DNA of 64,000 nt. Source: Leptodactylus fallax. Taxonomy: Eukaryota; Chordata; Amphibia; Anura; Leptodactylidae. The stretch covers positions 1,471,001 to 1,535,000 of the forward strand of contig CAMRHE010000196.1 in the NCBI GenBank assembly GCA_947044405.1. Reading direction: 5' to 3'. Made by a program: the position numbers and the translations under genes. Under the pieces are notes generated by a model. It had not been told where the DNA came from. It saw only the letters and a program-made list of their open reading frames with translations, and did not search any database. Below, in pieces: positions 1 through 11,192 of the stretch; position 1 is the first letter of the stretch; each line of letters opens with the position of its first letter.

Positions 1-1094
1 TCTAGGACAGTGAATGGTTAATGTGGTATGCATCAAGGTGTTGCATACCTGCCTTCCAGCGGGTTACTCGCCCTTAAAGAGTCCTGAATTGAGAGACTAA
101 AACAGACAATCCCCCACACCCCATGAAATAGGCTCTGAGAAGCAGGAACCCCTTTCATAAGTGACACACGAAGACCGCGCAAGCATTAATGGAGTAACCT
201 GCAAGGTTAGGGTCACACATAAAAAAACACCACCACAGTTTTTCCAAAAATTCAGCAAAGTAATTTGAACACATTGTCTGAACAGGACTTTATAAAATCC
301 CATTCATTATAATGTAACTACCGGTCCATGCAGAGAAAACAAATTAGGAGATTCCGATTGGTCTCGAAGTCAAAACCGCTGTTTTATTTCTTGTTGTTAA
401 CACATAACCCCAAACGTCCTTTCTTTCAGAAGCAAATAAATCTGCTGCATAAAATATCAGACACGTCATTAAATACATATTAGAAACAAATTTGGTGAGG
501 TTACTCCATGCCAAGCAGGGTTAGTCACTGTGAGCCACAAGTAGTAAAGAAAAAGCATCTTCTACTCAGAGGATACTTTAAGTATTTACTGCTAAATATT
601 AACGTCTCAGGGCTATTTACCCAGAAGCCCAACTCCTTAGGAAGAGGAATCAACTGGATTACTAGGAAGCGCTTCTTACAACAAGGCCAGGCCTCATGAG
701 GATGGCAGGCCAGCAGTCGAGGAGGCATACTGCAGTAAAGACAGTCCGTATTTCAACCACAGTTCCAGATTTAATTTGATACAATATACTATTGTTAATC
801 AATTAGTTATTGGAATTATTATAACAATATTACATTACTATAATAATGCCACAAGGTTTATACTTGTGAGTAAATACAGGGCCCCATAGAGGCACTGCCC
901 TTATATACAGTCTGCTAACCCCACAGAATTACACTGACTCCCCCTAAGACATAACATACTATCCAGTCCCCCAAAACTTAAAGGGGTTTTCCCACGAAAG
1001 CAAATTATCCTTTATCCAGGACAAATGACGATCATTTGTATTGCACTTTTCTCATGGGGACTCAAAGTGCAGAGAGCGTGGTGGAGTATGGGAG
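1..1094. other. Intronic sequence, no gene seen
   Basis: Unremarkable AT-rich sequence. From about 978 a TTAAAGGGGTTTTCCCACG end resembles the left terminus of a TTAA-type MITE; its partner may lie near 1400-1560 (a GGATAGCGGATAA stretch followed by GTGGGGGTCCAACCACT), with the next element inserted between them. That pairing is inference. Confidence 0.4.
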
Positions 1095-1312
1095 TTAGGC
1101 CCGGTTCACATCTGCGTTCGTGGTTCACATCTGCTTGCAGTACTTTTCTCTCCGCATGTTTCGTGTGGAAACCACATGGACCCCATTATAGCCTATGGGG
1201 TCCGTGGGTTTCCTTAGGTAACCGCTTCTTTAAGCGTATAGGTTTCCATTCGAGGGGTCCCCAAGCGGACTCCCCGAACAGAAACCCAAACGCAGATGTG
1301 AACCGGGCCTTA
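1095..1312. mobile_element. MITE, GTTCACATCTGCG family
   Basis: Inverted ends are visible: AGGCCCGGTTCACATCTGCG near 1097 and its exact complement ending near 1311. Length is about 215 bp with no coding capacity. Relatives in this window lie at 5781-5966, 25594-25995 and 58489-58687. The internal text GACCCCATTATAGCCTATGG also recurs in the 58489 copy. Confidence 0.75.
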
Positions 1313-3090
1313 GTGGCTGCCATACAGGCGCTTATCCCCCAACACCCACAAGGGTCAGTTGTTTTACAGAAAACAATTTACCTATCAGTATATATTGGAT
1401 AGCGGATAACTTGCTTATCAGTGGGGGTCCAACCACTCAGACCCCGGCTGGTCAGAAGAATGGAGGGACTTTCGTCCCCGGTCCTTAACTGAGTGATGGA
1501 CCAGCAGCATATATCCCCCCGTTATGTGGCTGTATAAAATCCAGTAAAGTAACAGGATCCAAAACAAATATTTCATACGCATGGCGCCAAGCATAGAATT
1601 TAGGGTACAAGCTCCATATGCCCAACCCATCAGGGTCAGTGGTGGCCCCTCAGTAGTGAAAAGTGACGTAACTAGCCCTACATCAAGATAATAAAGCTTT
1701 AGTGTTGGCTGCAGCTTAGGCTAAAAGGAGTCTTGAGTTTAAAATATACTGCGCACATCCCCCATACTTTACACTACAGCAATGACTGCCAAAGTTTACT
1801 ATAGAGTAGTAAACTAGGGAGTCTGTGTAGAAAGTGGTGCTGATTTCTATTACACTAAGGACAGATTACAATAAAGGTGCAAACAATATTGCATGTTAAA
1901 AAAATAAATACATCTTAAAAAGAAGTTTCAGTGCCCATGTCACGGTCTTGTTTTTAAAAAAATAAAATAAATAAAAAAATTATATATATATATATTTTTT
2001 TTTCATAATGAAATCTTGCCGTTCTCACACTTCATACTGAGACTCATAACACCCTTCCTGTAGAGATCACTTCCCAGCAGTCACCTTATCACAGGCGGGA
2101 TCACAAGGACACCTATATATAGATAACATAGCCTCCCACCACTCATAACAGGTGATGGTCACAGCTCATCTCTTCTCCATCCCTGTACAGGTCACAGAGC
2201 ATGCCCACAATATTCAATCTCCAATCTCCAGGTTACTATGGTTCATGTGGCTACTATAAAGCAGTTAAATTAGTTAAAAGATAAGTAGGTAGATAGATAT
2301 ATTCTCTTTACATTGCAAGAAAACACACGCTCCTTTTCTACCTTTACCATTTGTACCGCGTCAAGTCTTATCAACGCGCAGGAAAGATTTATGATCACGT
2401 GTGGTAATTCAGCAGAAAACACTATCAACAGTCAATCTGATGGAAACGTTTCCATTCCAGTGATACACGGCACAGACTAGCTCTGGATGAATGTGACTAG
2501 GTCTGTGGTGCTGGGGACAATAACTCAATGAAGGGCAGACGGGGCAAACCGAGCAAATCTACAGAGCTAACACTACTTTGTTTACAAGTGTATTGCAAAC
2601 CTAAATTCTTACATTTTTTTTTTTTTTAGAACATACAACCCATGGGGTAGACATAGGGTTTCATACTGAATTATTACACCATGGGTGGATTTCTACAAGA
2701 ATAAGACATCCTTGCATCACTGGTACGGCATAAGTGAGGCTGGGATTTGGAAGAAATGTACACAAAATGATGTAAGACAGCAAGGACGCGTCAAGAAAAT
2801 ACAATCTCAGGACCGCTTTGGATCTGGGTTTATAATTATAATTTATTAATAGAACTAGTAATAAATTCGAAGCATCTTCTGCACAAATTCAAGCCTGCGC
2901 CACCTATGGGCAGGTGTAGATTGTAAGCTTGTGCCAGTTTATAGGGTAAATTATAATAAATTTGCTGGGCCACTAGAAGCCATGATTTTCTCCCACTAAG
3001 TCCGGCCTTGAAATGGTCGGACTTTTTGTCCCATACTAGGTTTACTAAACCCCATTCATTGTTTAAGTGATAGCCGGAACTTGACAAATA
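1313..3090. other. Intronic sequence with repeat fragments
   Basis: No gene seen. 1395-1640 holds a MITE fragment with the GTGGGGGTCCAACCACT motif. 1905-2010 is A/T low-complexity sequence with a short TA run. 2015-2130 resembles a dispersed repeat that recurs near 7530-7740 and 59960-60110 (shared GCAGTCACCTTAT-like core). The rest is unassigned. Confidence 0.4.
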
Positions 3091-3548
3091 TTAAAGGGGT
3101 TGGCCACTTTCAGACCAATATTAAGAGATCGATGTTATTGTTTATATAATAAAATTCTACAATTTTCCAATATACTTTCTGTATCAATTCCTCAAGGTTT
3201 TCTAGATCTCTGCTTGCTGTCATTCATTCGGTTGCCCCCAGTGAATAAAACTCAGTCCTTGGTCATGTGATGGAGATACAGATGCAGAGCTCGTTACAGT
3301 CACAGCTCAGTAATTAGAAATCTGCCTGGTAACGAGCTGTGCACCAGTGTGTACATCACATGACCATGGACTGATTCTTATCCACTGGATAAGAGAATGA
3401 GTAAGCAGAATGAATGACAACAAGCAAATATCTGGAAAGCCGAGAGGAAATGATACAGAAAGTATATTCAAAATTTGTACACCTTTTTATTATACAAACA
3501 ACAACATTGGTTTCTCAATATTGGTCTGAAAGTGGCCAACCCCTTTAA
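3091..3548. mobile_element. TTAA-flanked palindromic MITE
   Basis: Begins TTAAAGGGGTTGGCCACTTT and ends with the matching complement AAAGTGGCCAACCCCTTTAA. The terminal inverted repeat is perfect over about 32 bp and both sides show TTAA, the target duplicated by Kolobok and piggyBac type transposases. The 458 bp interior is non-coding, with further inverted similarity between its arms. Confidence 0.85.
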
Positions 3549-4087
3549 GTCTGTCAGAACGATACCCTACCAAACCATGGATAGAAATTTAAAGGGAGTT
3601 TTTTTTTTTTTTTTTGACAATACCTCAGTAGTAATAGCCGACTACTCTGTGTATTTCCTAACCCTGCTTTCACCTTTTCAATAAGTCACATCATCACAGT
3701 GTGACTTGTTTTTTCTAGCATGGATTGCTGTGAAAAGAGGAGGTCTCTATGTGCCATCTGCAGATACTATTGAGAGCTACCTAGTGACCTCAGATTAATC
3801 TACCTCCATTCTTCTGTCCCGATGACCATCTCATATAATCCGCTCCCTATAGCCACTCCACACATTTTCCATAGTTCGGCCCTTGCCCAAAGTCAAGACA
3901 CCATGCCCTCATTACCTTCCATGACACGGGTACAGGTAATAGACATGGGGAGCAAGAGAGGAAGAGTTTGGGATAGTTTGCTAGCTAAACCTTAAGACAG
4001 CTTGAGTATCACCCGGTGGACACTTGCCAAGACAGTACAAAGCTCCATAATCTCCATCATGCTACCGATAACATATAGAGTAAACTA
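3549..4087. other. No gene seen
   Basis: Contains a poly-T tract at about 3600-3616; otherwise unassigned intronic sequence. Confidence 0.4.
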
Positions 4088-4459
4088 CAGGTACATCTAA
4101 ATAAATTAGAATATCTTTGAAATGTTTATTCCAGTAATTAAATTAAAAAAGTGACCTCCTATATTTTCTAGATTCTTTACACACAGAGTGTTCTATTTCA
4201 AGTGTTTTATTTCTGTAAATGTTGATTATGGATTACAGGTAATGAAAACCCAAATCTAAGAAAATCAGAATATTGTAAAAAAGTTCAGTATTGTAAATTC
4301 AGCGTGTCACCTGCCAAGGTTTCCTAAGCCTTTATATGGTCCCTCAGTCTGGTTCAGTAGGACACACAATCATGGAAGACGCTGATTATGGATTGTATTA
4401 CTGAATTACTGAAATGACTGAATGTTTCAAAGATATTCTAATTTATTGAGATGCACCTG
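4088..4459. mobile_element. Tc1-type deletion derivative (MITE)
   Basis: A 372 bp element flanked by TA on both sides. Its ends are CAGGTACATCTAAATAAATT and AATTTATTGAGATGCACCTG, inverted and near-perfect through the ATATCTTTGAAA segment. The interior resembles the 5' non-coding part of a widespread vertebrate Tc1 family (text around TCATGGAAGACGCTGA), which suggests an internal deletion product of an autonomous element. It has no transposase coding. Confidence 0.8.
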
Positions 4460-4463
4460 TATA

Positions 4464-4820
4464 TTCAAAGGGGTGTTCCAACTTTTTTCACCCTAGAGAG
4501 GCTTAAAATAAACACTGTGTACTTTCAGCCATAGATCCATCCTCGAGTCTCCATTTAGGTCCCCGGTATTCCTGACCTTTGGCCTCTATGTGACAGATGC
4601 GGCCAATAACTGGCTGAGCAGTAGTACCCTGCTCAAATCAAGCAATAGCACTCAGCCACGGACTGTAGTCTTTCTGTCTGCACGTGAGCAAGGGAGCCAA
4701 AGACCAGGGACCCAAACGGATAGTCTCTGCTGGATCTCCAACCAAACGGCGAGTATACAGAGCTAGTTATTTTTAGCCTCTCCAGGGGGTGAAAAACAAA
4801 ATATTGGAAAAACCCTTTAA
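4464..4820. mobile_element. Palindromic MITE, CAAAGGGGTGTTCCAAC end
   Basis: The left end CAAAGGGGTGTTCCAACTTT pairs with the right end TTGGAAAAACCCTTTAA; the subterminal GAGAGGCTTAAAATAA and TTATTTTTAGCCTCTCC also pair. It shares TCTCCATTT..GTCCCC internal text with 48413-48703, so the two are copies of one family. Confidence 0.65.
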
Positions 4821-5780
4821 AATTGCCTTGATGGCACATATCTAGTGATGTGAGCAGTCTGGTAGGGTAAAATATGTCGACAGACTCCCTTGACAAGAAC
4901 ACTGAGCAAAAGCTATACACGTCTGTATTAGTGCGGGGCCTGAGGGGGAGATATATGACACAGGAGACTCCCTGCGTCATGCGTCACTGCCCCAGGCCCT
5001 GCACAAGTCATTAAGCAGTGTATAGGTGTGTGGCTTTAAGAAGACAGAAGCCGTTTGGAAAGTTGCAAGAACAGTAGTGTCCTCTAAAATACATGAAACG
5101 TATTGCTCTGTGACAATATTCAAGATTTTATTTTGGGCTTCCTAAAAAATGAGCAGGACCAGATAATAAAGCTGCTGGTAAATAAAGTTCCATACTGCTT
5201 TCCAGCAGGCACCAGTAGCTTATCATAGGTGCTTGTAGTGCAGCCTATAGGCTGTATCAAACCAATGCCAGATTAGATAGACCCAGATAAGACAAATCTG
5301 ATGTGCACACACTTGGATCAAGTCCTGTATCAGCTCATTGTGACAAGTGACAAATTACTTGATGTACTCCTACAAATAGCACTGTAAACCAAAAAGTATC
5401 ATCAGCACTATTAAAGGGAGAGCAAAAACAGCTTAATGAATACATCACAGAAGATACAGTGATAACCCCAGAACTGAACATACAGCAAAGCCAACAAAAT
5501 ATTACAGCCATGTAACAACCACAACAACAAAGTTGCCCCAAAGCAACAAATCATAATAATAAGAAAAAAAAATATGCACTACATTTTTTCTAGCAGAGTA
5601 AAAATATTCCTCTTTGCATTTTTTTAGGAGTATTTTTAACCAAGGAGAACGAAATTTGTAGTAATGAAAATATTATACATATAGGCATGTATAAAACTTT
5701 AAGAGGCTACTATTTCGGCAGCCATTACTAGATCAGTCTTCCATGAACAATTAGTGAATTTAGGCAATTCAAAATTTATC
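4821..5780. other. No gene seen
   Basis: AT-rich intronic sequence. No motif, repeat pairing or coding signal that I can support. Confidence 0.4.
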
Positions 5781-5966
5781 TTAGGCCAAGTTCACATTTC
5801 CGTTTTTATAGTCTGTTGCTCTCATCCAACATAGGATGAGAGCAATGGACTTAGACAGCACTAGAATTACAGGTGCAGACGGAGTTGCTTTTTTTATTTT
5901 TTTTACATTGGAGTCTGTCATTCCAGCTATGTGGACTGCAAGAAAGGAAGTGTGAATTTAGCCTTA
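5781..5966. mobile_element. Diverged MITE, GTTCACATC family
   Basis: The left end TTAGGCCAAGTTCACATTTCC and right end GGAAGTGTGAATTTAGCCTTA form imperfect inverted repeats. It is an older relative of the element at 1095-1312. Confidence 0.6.
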
Positions 5967-6028
5967 CCTGATACACAGTAGGACAGGTAAGAATACAAGC
6001 ATATATAAATCAATGCCAAAAGACTGAA

Positions 6029-6475
6029 GGGGTTTCATGGGCTTTAGATACTGATGACCTAGAGATCAATTTGATTCATTCGCCATTTCAAAGAAGCACG
6101 GCTCTGATTTTCATCAAAATCGTGAAATCAATGTTAGCTCCGACTTGGTGTCTGAAATATTTTATGCAGGCTTTTTCCTCTTGCCATAAGCCATCATCAA
6201 CAGTTTCCTTACTGACGTCAATAGTTGTGGGTGGTAGTGCAAGGAAGCCTGCATGAAATATACACGAATCCCTCTTTCTGTGTCAATTCACTGAACATTT
6301 TTATAGTTCCTTTAAGCACAAGAAAATCAAGAATAAGGCCCTTTCACACTAACAATTTTTCTGTCCGAGTACGGTCCATGAACCCCCCCCCCACCACCAC
6401 CACCACCACAATTGATCTGATAATGATGACCTATCCTAAGAACAGGTCATCAATATCTAAATCTCATAAAACCCC
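6029..6475. mobile_element. MITE with GATGACCT subterminal motif
   Basis: The left arm GGGGTTTCATGGGC...TAGATACTGATGACCT is matched in inverse by AGGTCATCAATATCTA...CATAAAACCCC at the right. About 447 bp, non-coding, with a CCA-rich run near 6380-6410. Single ends of the same family are visible near 8030-8125 and 22255-22315. Confidence 0.6.
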
Positions 6476-8153
6476 ATTAAATTGGACAACCCCTTCTTCT
6501 TAGAAGTCTCCTGATGATTACCACTCCGGGGAGCTCACGAATCAGATGTAGTCCTAGTGCGACTCAGCAGCAAGTGTTCAGTTTCCCAGCCGTGCCAATA
6601 ATGGTGAAATAAATCATTACAGTTTCTGCTGGAGTCAACACATTGTCCACGTAACATATGGATATTCTCTGGAGGAAGAGACATTTCTTGTCGCCACTGT
6701 CTACGTTATCAACTCAGAATTCCTACAAAATGTATATTTAAAGACTTGCGGACCTTTTATAAACTTAGGAGTGCTCGTTCTCAGTCTGTGTAAACAGCGT
6801 GTGCTACCGACAATAATGAAACCGTATGGAAGAACAAGCGCACTAATGATAATTCGGTCACATACAGTCATAATGACGACTTTATGTAAATGAAAATAAT
6901 GAGCGGTGATCATCGATCAGCACTGACTATAAGCAGAAAATCTGCCCATGTAAAGGGACCCTTAAACCTAAAATGTAACATGTAAATAATTCAGAAGTTA
7001 CAGCAGAAGCCAAGCTTTGATGGTCATGTTTGTTTTACCTGGAGCTCATACATAAGGAAAAACTGTGTGTGCGGAGCATGTAGAGCGCCACACAGAGTCC
7101 ATGCGGCTCTCACTATCATTTTCTCAGCAGGTTTTGTCAATACCAAAATAACAGTCTTAACCACAGCGGCTGAAAAGCAAACTGAAAAAGTGACAAGAAA
7201 TATGGCTGCACTTCCGGTTGTCAATTATGAAAAACATCTATAATAAAATAAAAAATGCTAACACCTCTAATTAAAGCAAACATAATTATTACGGCTACTA
7301 CTTTTCTATCCAAATTCATATTTACATCTTGTATGCCAGTACTCTGCTATGCATGAAAGATCCCTATCAACGTATCTGATTTATTCCAGCCCCATCCCAT
7401 GTCATTAAAAGAGTCACCAGAAAATTATTTATTTTATTTTTTTTTAAGCTAATTTTTTGAGAATTTCTAATTTTTGAAAAACATTTTCCATTTCAAAAAT
7501 AAAAAGAAGAAAAGCATTATATTCTGCAATTTTCTCTTTTGCTACCAAGCCTAATAGACTCACGCTTGCCAATTCAGCAGGGGTTTTCTTTGCAGCAGTC
7601 ACCTAATTTATGTCACAGAAAGTATTACAACAGAAGATAACACCACTGACCCATCATTACATCCACTACTGAAAATAGAGGTCACAGCTTATGAACTCTC
7701 TTCCCCCCACAGAGCACATCTCAAAAACTCTCCTATAAACCTCAGTGAGTCAGCTCCAGTTCACTGCTGCCTATTGCCATGAGTCTGCTGTAAAGCATAT
7801 CACTAAATGCTGTTAACAGAGCAGAAAAGCTCGGGCAAAATGGCAGCCTCATAATCAAGTACAAAAAATAAAGTAATCAGAAAATAAGACAGATTAGAAA
7901 AACGTGATCTATTTAACAATCTAGTTTTATTTAATTAAAAAAAAAAAAAAAAATGTTGATACATTCCCTTGATGACTGAACTTTAAAAAGGCAGTGTCCT
8001 GAGAAGAAGAAGGTTCCCTGATTATGGGGAACTCTTGGCACAAGCCCCCACCAATCTTATGTTGATCACCTATACTAAGGGTAGGTCATACAATAAAATA
8101 GTCCCTAAAAACCTCTTTTGAAAAGTACATAAAAAAAAAAAAAAAGTTATAAA
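6476..8153. other. Intronic sequence with repeat fragments
   Basis: No gene seen. 7405-7740 is a dispersed repeat related to 59960-60110 and begins with an AGTCACCAGAAAAT terminus like the element at 44897-45296. Poly-A tracts lie at about 7937-7953 and 8131-8145. 8030-8125 is a MITE fragment. Confidence 0.4.
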
Positions 8154-9747
8154 CAGTACAGACCAAAAGTTTGGACACACCTTCTCATTCCAAGAGTTTT
8201 CATGTCTATAAAAATTGTAGATTCACACTGAAGGCATCAAAACTATGAATTAACACATGTGGAATTATATACTTAACAAAAAGTGTGAAACAACTGAAAA
8301 TATGTCTTATATTCTAGGTTCTTCAAAGTAGCCACCTTTTGCTTTGATTACTGCTTTGCACACTCTTGATGAGCTTCAAGAGGTAGTCACCTGAAATGGT
8401 CTTCCAACAGTCTTGAAGGAGTTCCCAGAGATGCTTAGCACTTGTTGGCCCTTTTGCCTTCACTCTGCGGTCCAGCTCACCCCAAACCATCTCGATTGGG
8501 TTCAGGTCTGGTGAGTGTGGAGGCCAGGTCATCTGGCGTAGCACCCCATCACTCTCCTTCTTGGTCAAATAGCCCTTACACAGTCTGGAGGTGTGTTTGG
8601 GGTCATTGTCCTGTTGAAAAATAAATGATGGTCCAACTAAACGCAAACTGGATGGAATAGCATGCCGCTGCAAGATGCTGGTTCAGTATTCCTTCAATTT
8701 TGAATAAATCCCCAACAGTGTCACCAGCAAAGCACCCCCACACCATCACACCTCCTCCTCCATGCTTCACGGTGGGAACCAGGCATGTAGAGTCCATTCG
8801 TTCACCTTTTCTGCGTCGCACAAAGACACGGTGGTTGGAACCAAAGATCTCAAATTTGGACTCCTCAGACCAAAGCACAGATTTCCACAGGTCTAGTGTC
8901 CATTCCTTGTGTTCTTTAGCCCAAACAAGTCTCTTCTGCTTGTTGACTGTCCTTAGTAGTGGTTTCCTAGCAGCTATTTTACCATGAAGGCCTGCTGCAC
9001 ACAGTCTACTCTTAACAGTTGTTGTACAGTAGAGATGTGTCTGCTGCTAGAACTCTGTGTGGCATTGACCTGGTCTCTAATCTGAGCTGCTGTTAACCTG
9101 CGATTTCTGAGGCTGGTGACTCGGATGAACTTATCCTCCGCAGCAGAGGTGACTCTTGGTCTTCCTTTCCTGGGGCGGTCCTCATGTGAGCCAGTTTCTT
9201 TGTAGCGCTTGATGGTTTTGGACACTGCACTTAGGGACACTTTCAAAGTTTTCCCAATTTTTCGGACTGACTGACCTTCATTTCTTAAAGTAATGATGGC
9301 CACTCGTTTTTCTTTACTTAGCTGCTTTTTTTCTTGCCATAATACAAATTCTAACACTCCATTCAGTAGGACTATCAGCTGTGTATCCACCTGACTTCTG
9401 AACAACACAACTGATGGACCCAACCCCATTTATAAGGCAAGAAATCCCACTTATTAAACCTGACAGGGCACACCTGTGAAGTGAAAACCATTTCAGGTGA
9501 CTACCTCTTGAAGCTCATCAAGAGAATGCCAAGAGTGTGCAAAGCAGTAATCAAAGCAAAAGGTGGCTACTTTGAAGAACCTAGAATATAAGACATTTTC
9601 AGTTGTTTCACACTTTTTTGTTAAGCATATAATTCCACGTGTTAATTCATAGTTTTGATGCCTTCAGTGTGAATCTACAATTTTTATAGTCATGAAAATA
9701 CAGAAAACGCTTGGAATGAGAAGGTGTGTCCAAACTTTTGGTCTGTA

Positions 9748-9750
<3 letters not shown>
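8154..9750 (-). mobile_element. Tc1-like transposon, inactive copy
   Basis: A 1597 bp element with terminal inverted repeats of about 220 bp. The left end is CAGTACAGACCAAAAGTTTG and the right end is its complement. Inner copies of the end sequence give the long-TIR layout common in vertebrate Tc1 elements. The right flank is TA, now part of a TA microsatellite; the left flank reads AA, probably a mutated TA. The transposase is broken (separate entry). Confidence 0.93.
8323..9340 (-). pseudogene. Tc1-like transposase pseudogene
   Basis: Reading right to left, an N-terminal paired-type HTH region (KKQLSKEKRVAIITLRNEG, then GRPRV) is followed by the catalytic region and a C-terminal [16 protein letters not shown] segment, but in three different frames. 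The natural start is the ATG at 9340. An extra A in the A-run just after it shifts the frame within the first five codons, another shift falls near 8980, and a third near 8640. The first catalytic aspartate is changed: the motif reads WSEESKFEIFG where active relatives have aspartate. The second Asp (FQQD) and the Glu (NPIE) remain. The copy is non-functional. Confidence 0.9.

Positions 9751-9792
<42 letters not shown>
9751..9792. repeat. (TA)21 microsatellite abutting Tc1 end
   Basis: A pure TA dinucleotide tract begins exactly at the TA target duplication of the Tc1 element. Confidence 0.95.
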
Positions 9793-9797
<5 letters not shown>

Positions 9798-10008
9798 GAG
9801 GGGAAAAAATGCAGCAGAAAGTTTTTTTCCAATACATTTTTTGTTGAGTTTTTCGCTTTGATTTTTCTTCCCTTATTAAACTTATAGGGAAAAACACTTC
9901 TGTTTTCACTGGTATAATTGACAAGCAGCTTTTCCCCAATGTGTGGAAGGGATTACCCAGAATCTCACTCACTTTGCTGGAACTGTAAAACATAGCAGAC
10001 AAAAACAC
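9793..10008. repeat. Diverged GGCCCCA-MITE-related fragment
   Basis: The text ...GGAAGGGATTACCCAGAATC..CACTTTGCTGGAACTGTAAAACA resembles the internal part of the GGCCCCA MITEs (for example 28650-28700 and 42640-42690). The termini are not recognisable. Confidence 0.45.
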
Positions 10009-10427
10009 CCCCTTTCAAGAAGGTAATAGTAAATATCACGACATTTCTCTCTGTACAATATTTAAAAGCAACCCTCAGGATTCACAAATGTAGGGTAATT
10101 TCTCTGCATTTGCTATAACAAAACCCTCTGTCCATTTACCAACCACAATTAGACTTCTGTTCATACAGCAGCCAATCAGAATAGGCAGAACCAATGGGGG
10201 AGGGAGAGAGAGCATCCTGAACCAATGATGAGGCAGGAGGTGTGGTTTAGACTACCTCAGACTCCCTGTACTGTAGCTAAGCACTAGTCAGATCACAGCT
10301 CTACCCTAATGGAACTGAGGTAAAAAGTTGCTATAGCTGAGGAAAATACATAGTAGATAAGCAGCACCTATAGGTGCCACCTTTAATATCTTTCTTTATC
10401 TCCTGACTGGATAACATACGTTTGTAG

Positions 10428-10468
<41 letters not shown>

Positions 10469-11147
10469 ACAAGTGTCCATTCTATAGTGGCTTTACTTCT
10501 TAGCCAGAGGTTTCATTGACAGAGATCTGCACATATGTCCAGGTTTAGTAACGTTTTTCTGCTCGAGGCTTCTAAATCCAGATCACACAAGGAGTGCAAG
10601 AGCTGCACACTTTCTAGGCCACACTGCTATTATTTCTAACCACAACATGCAACATCCTTGGCGTTTGAGTGGCACTGAAAGGCTTTTGCTCGTGATTTTC
10701 AATCAATGACTGCCATTTTCTCTACGTCCTTGGTATATATTCAAAGACTGTGTGAATACAGTCCCAGTTCAGCTTTTATCGCAGGTTTTTTTTTTCAAAG
10801 TCAGGAGTGGATGTTCCTCTGCTCTACTGGACTTGGTTCAAAATTGCATCAAAGACTACATGTGGTGAAATATAATCAGAAGCTGCCATATTATTTACAT
10901 GAGCGTTTTATAAATGTGAATATCCATTTAAAAAAATAAATATTGCAGTTTTCAAGTTTTCACATTATCAACAGAACACACACACAAAGGCACAGAGACA
11001 CATCCTATTTTCTTTAGCTCACGTCTCAGCTTTGCTGTATAGACTGGGGCAGCCTGGACAAAGTCACCTCATAATTATTAAATATTAGATCAACAGATCT
11101 ACTGTACTGCTGGAGGCCTAGATAAGCACGATATGACACAGACAACA

Positions 11148-11192
<45 letters not shown>

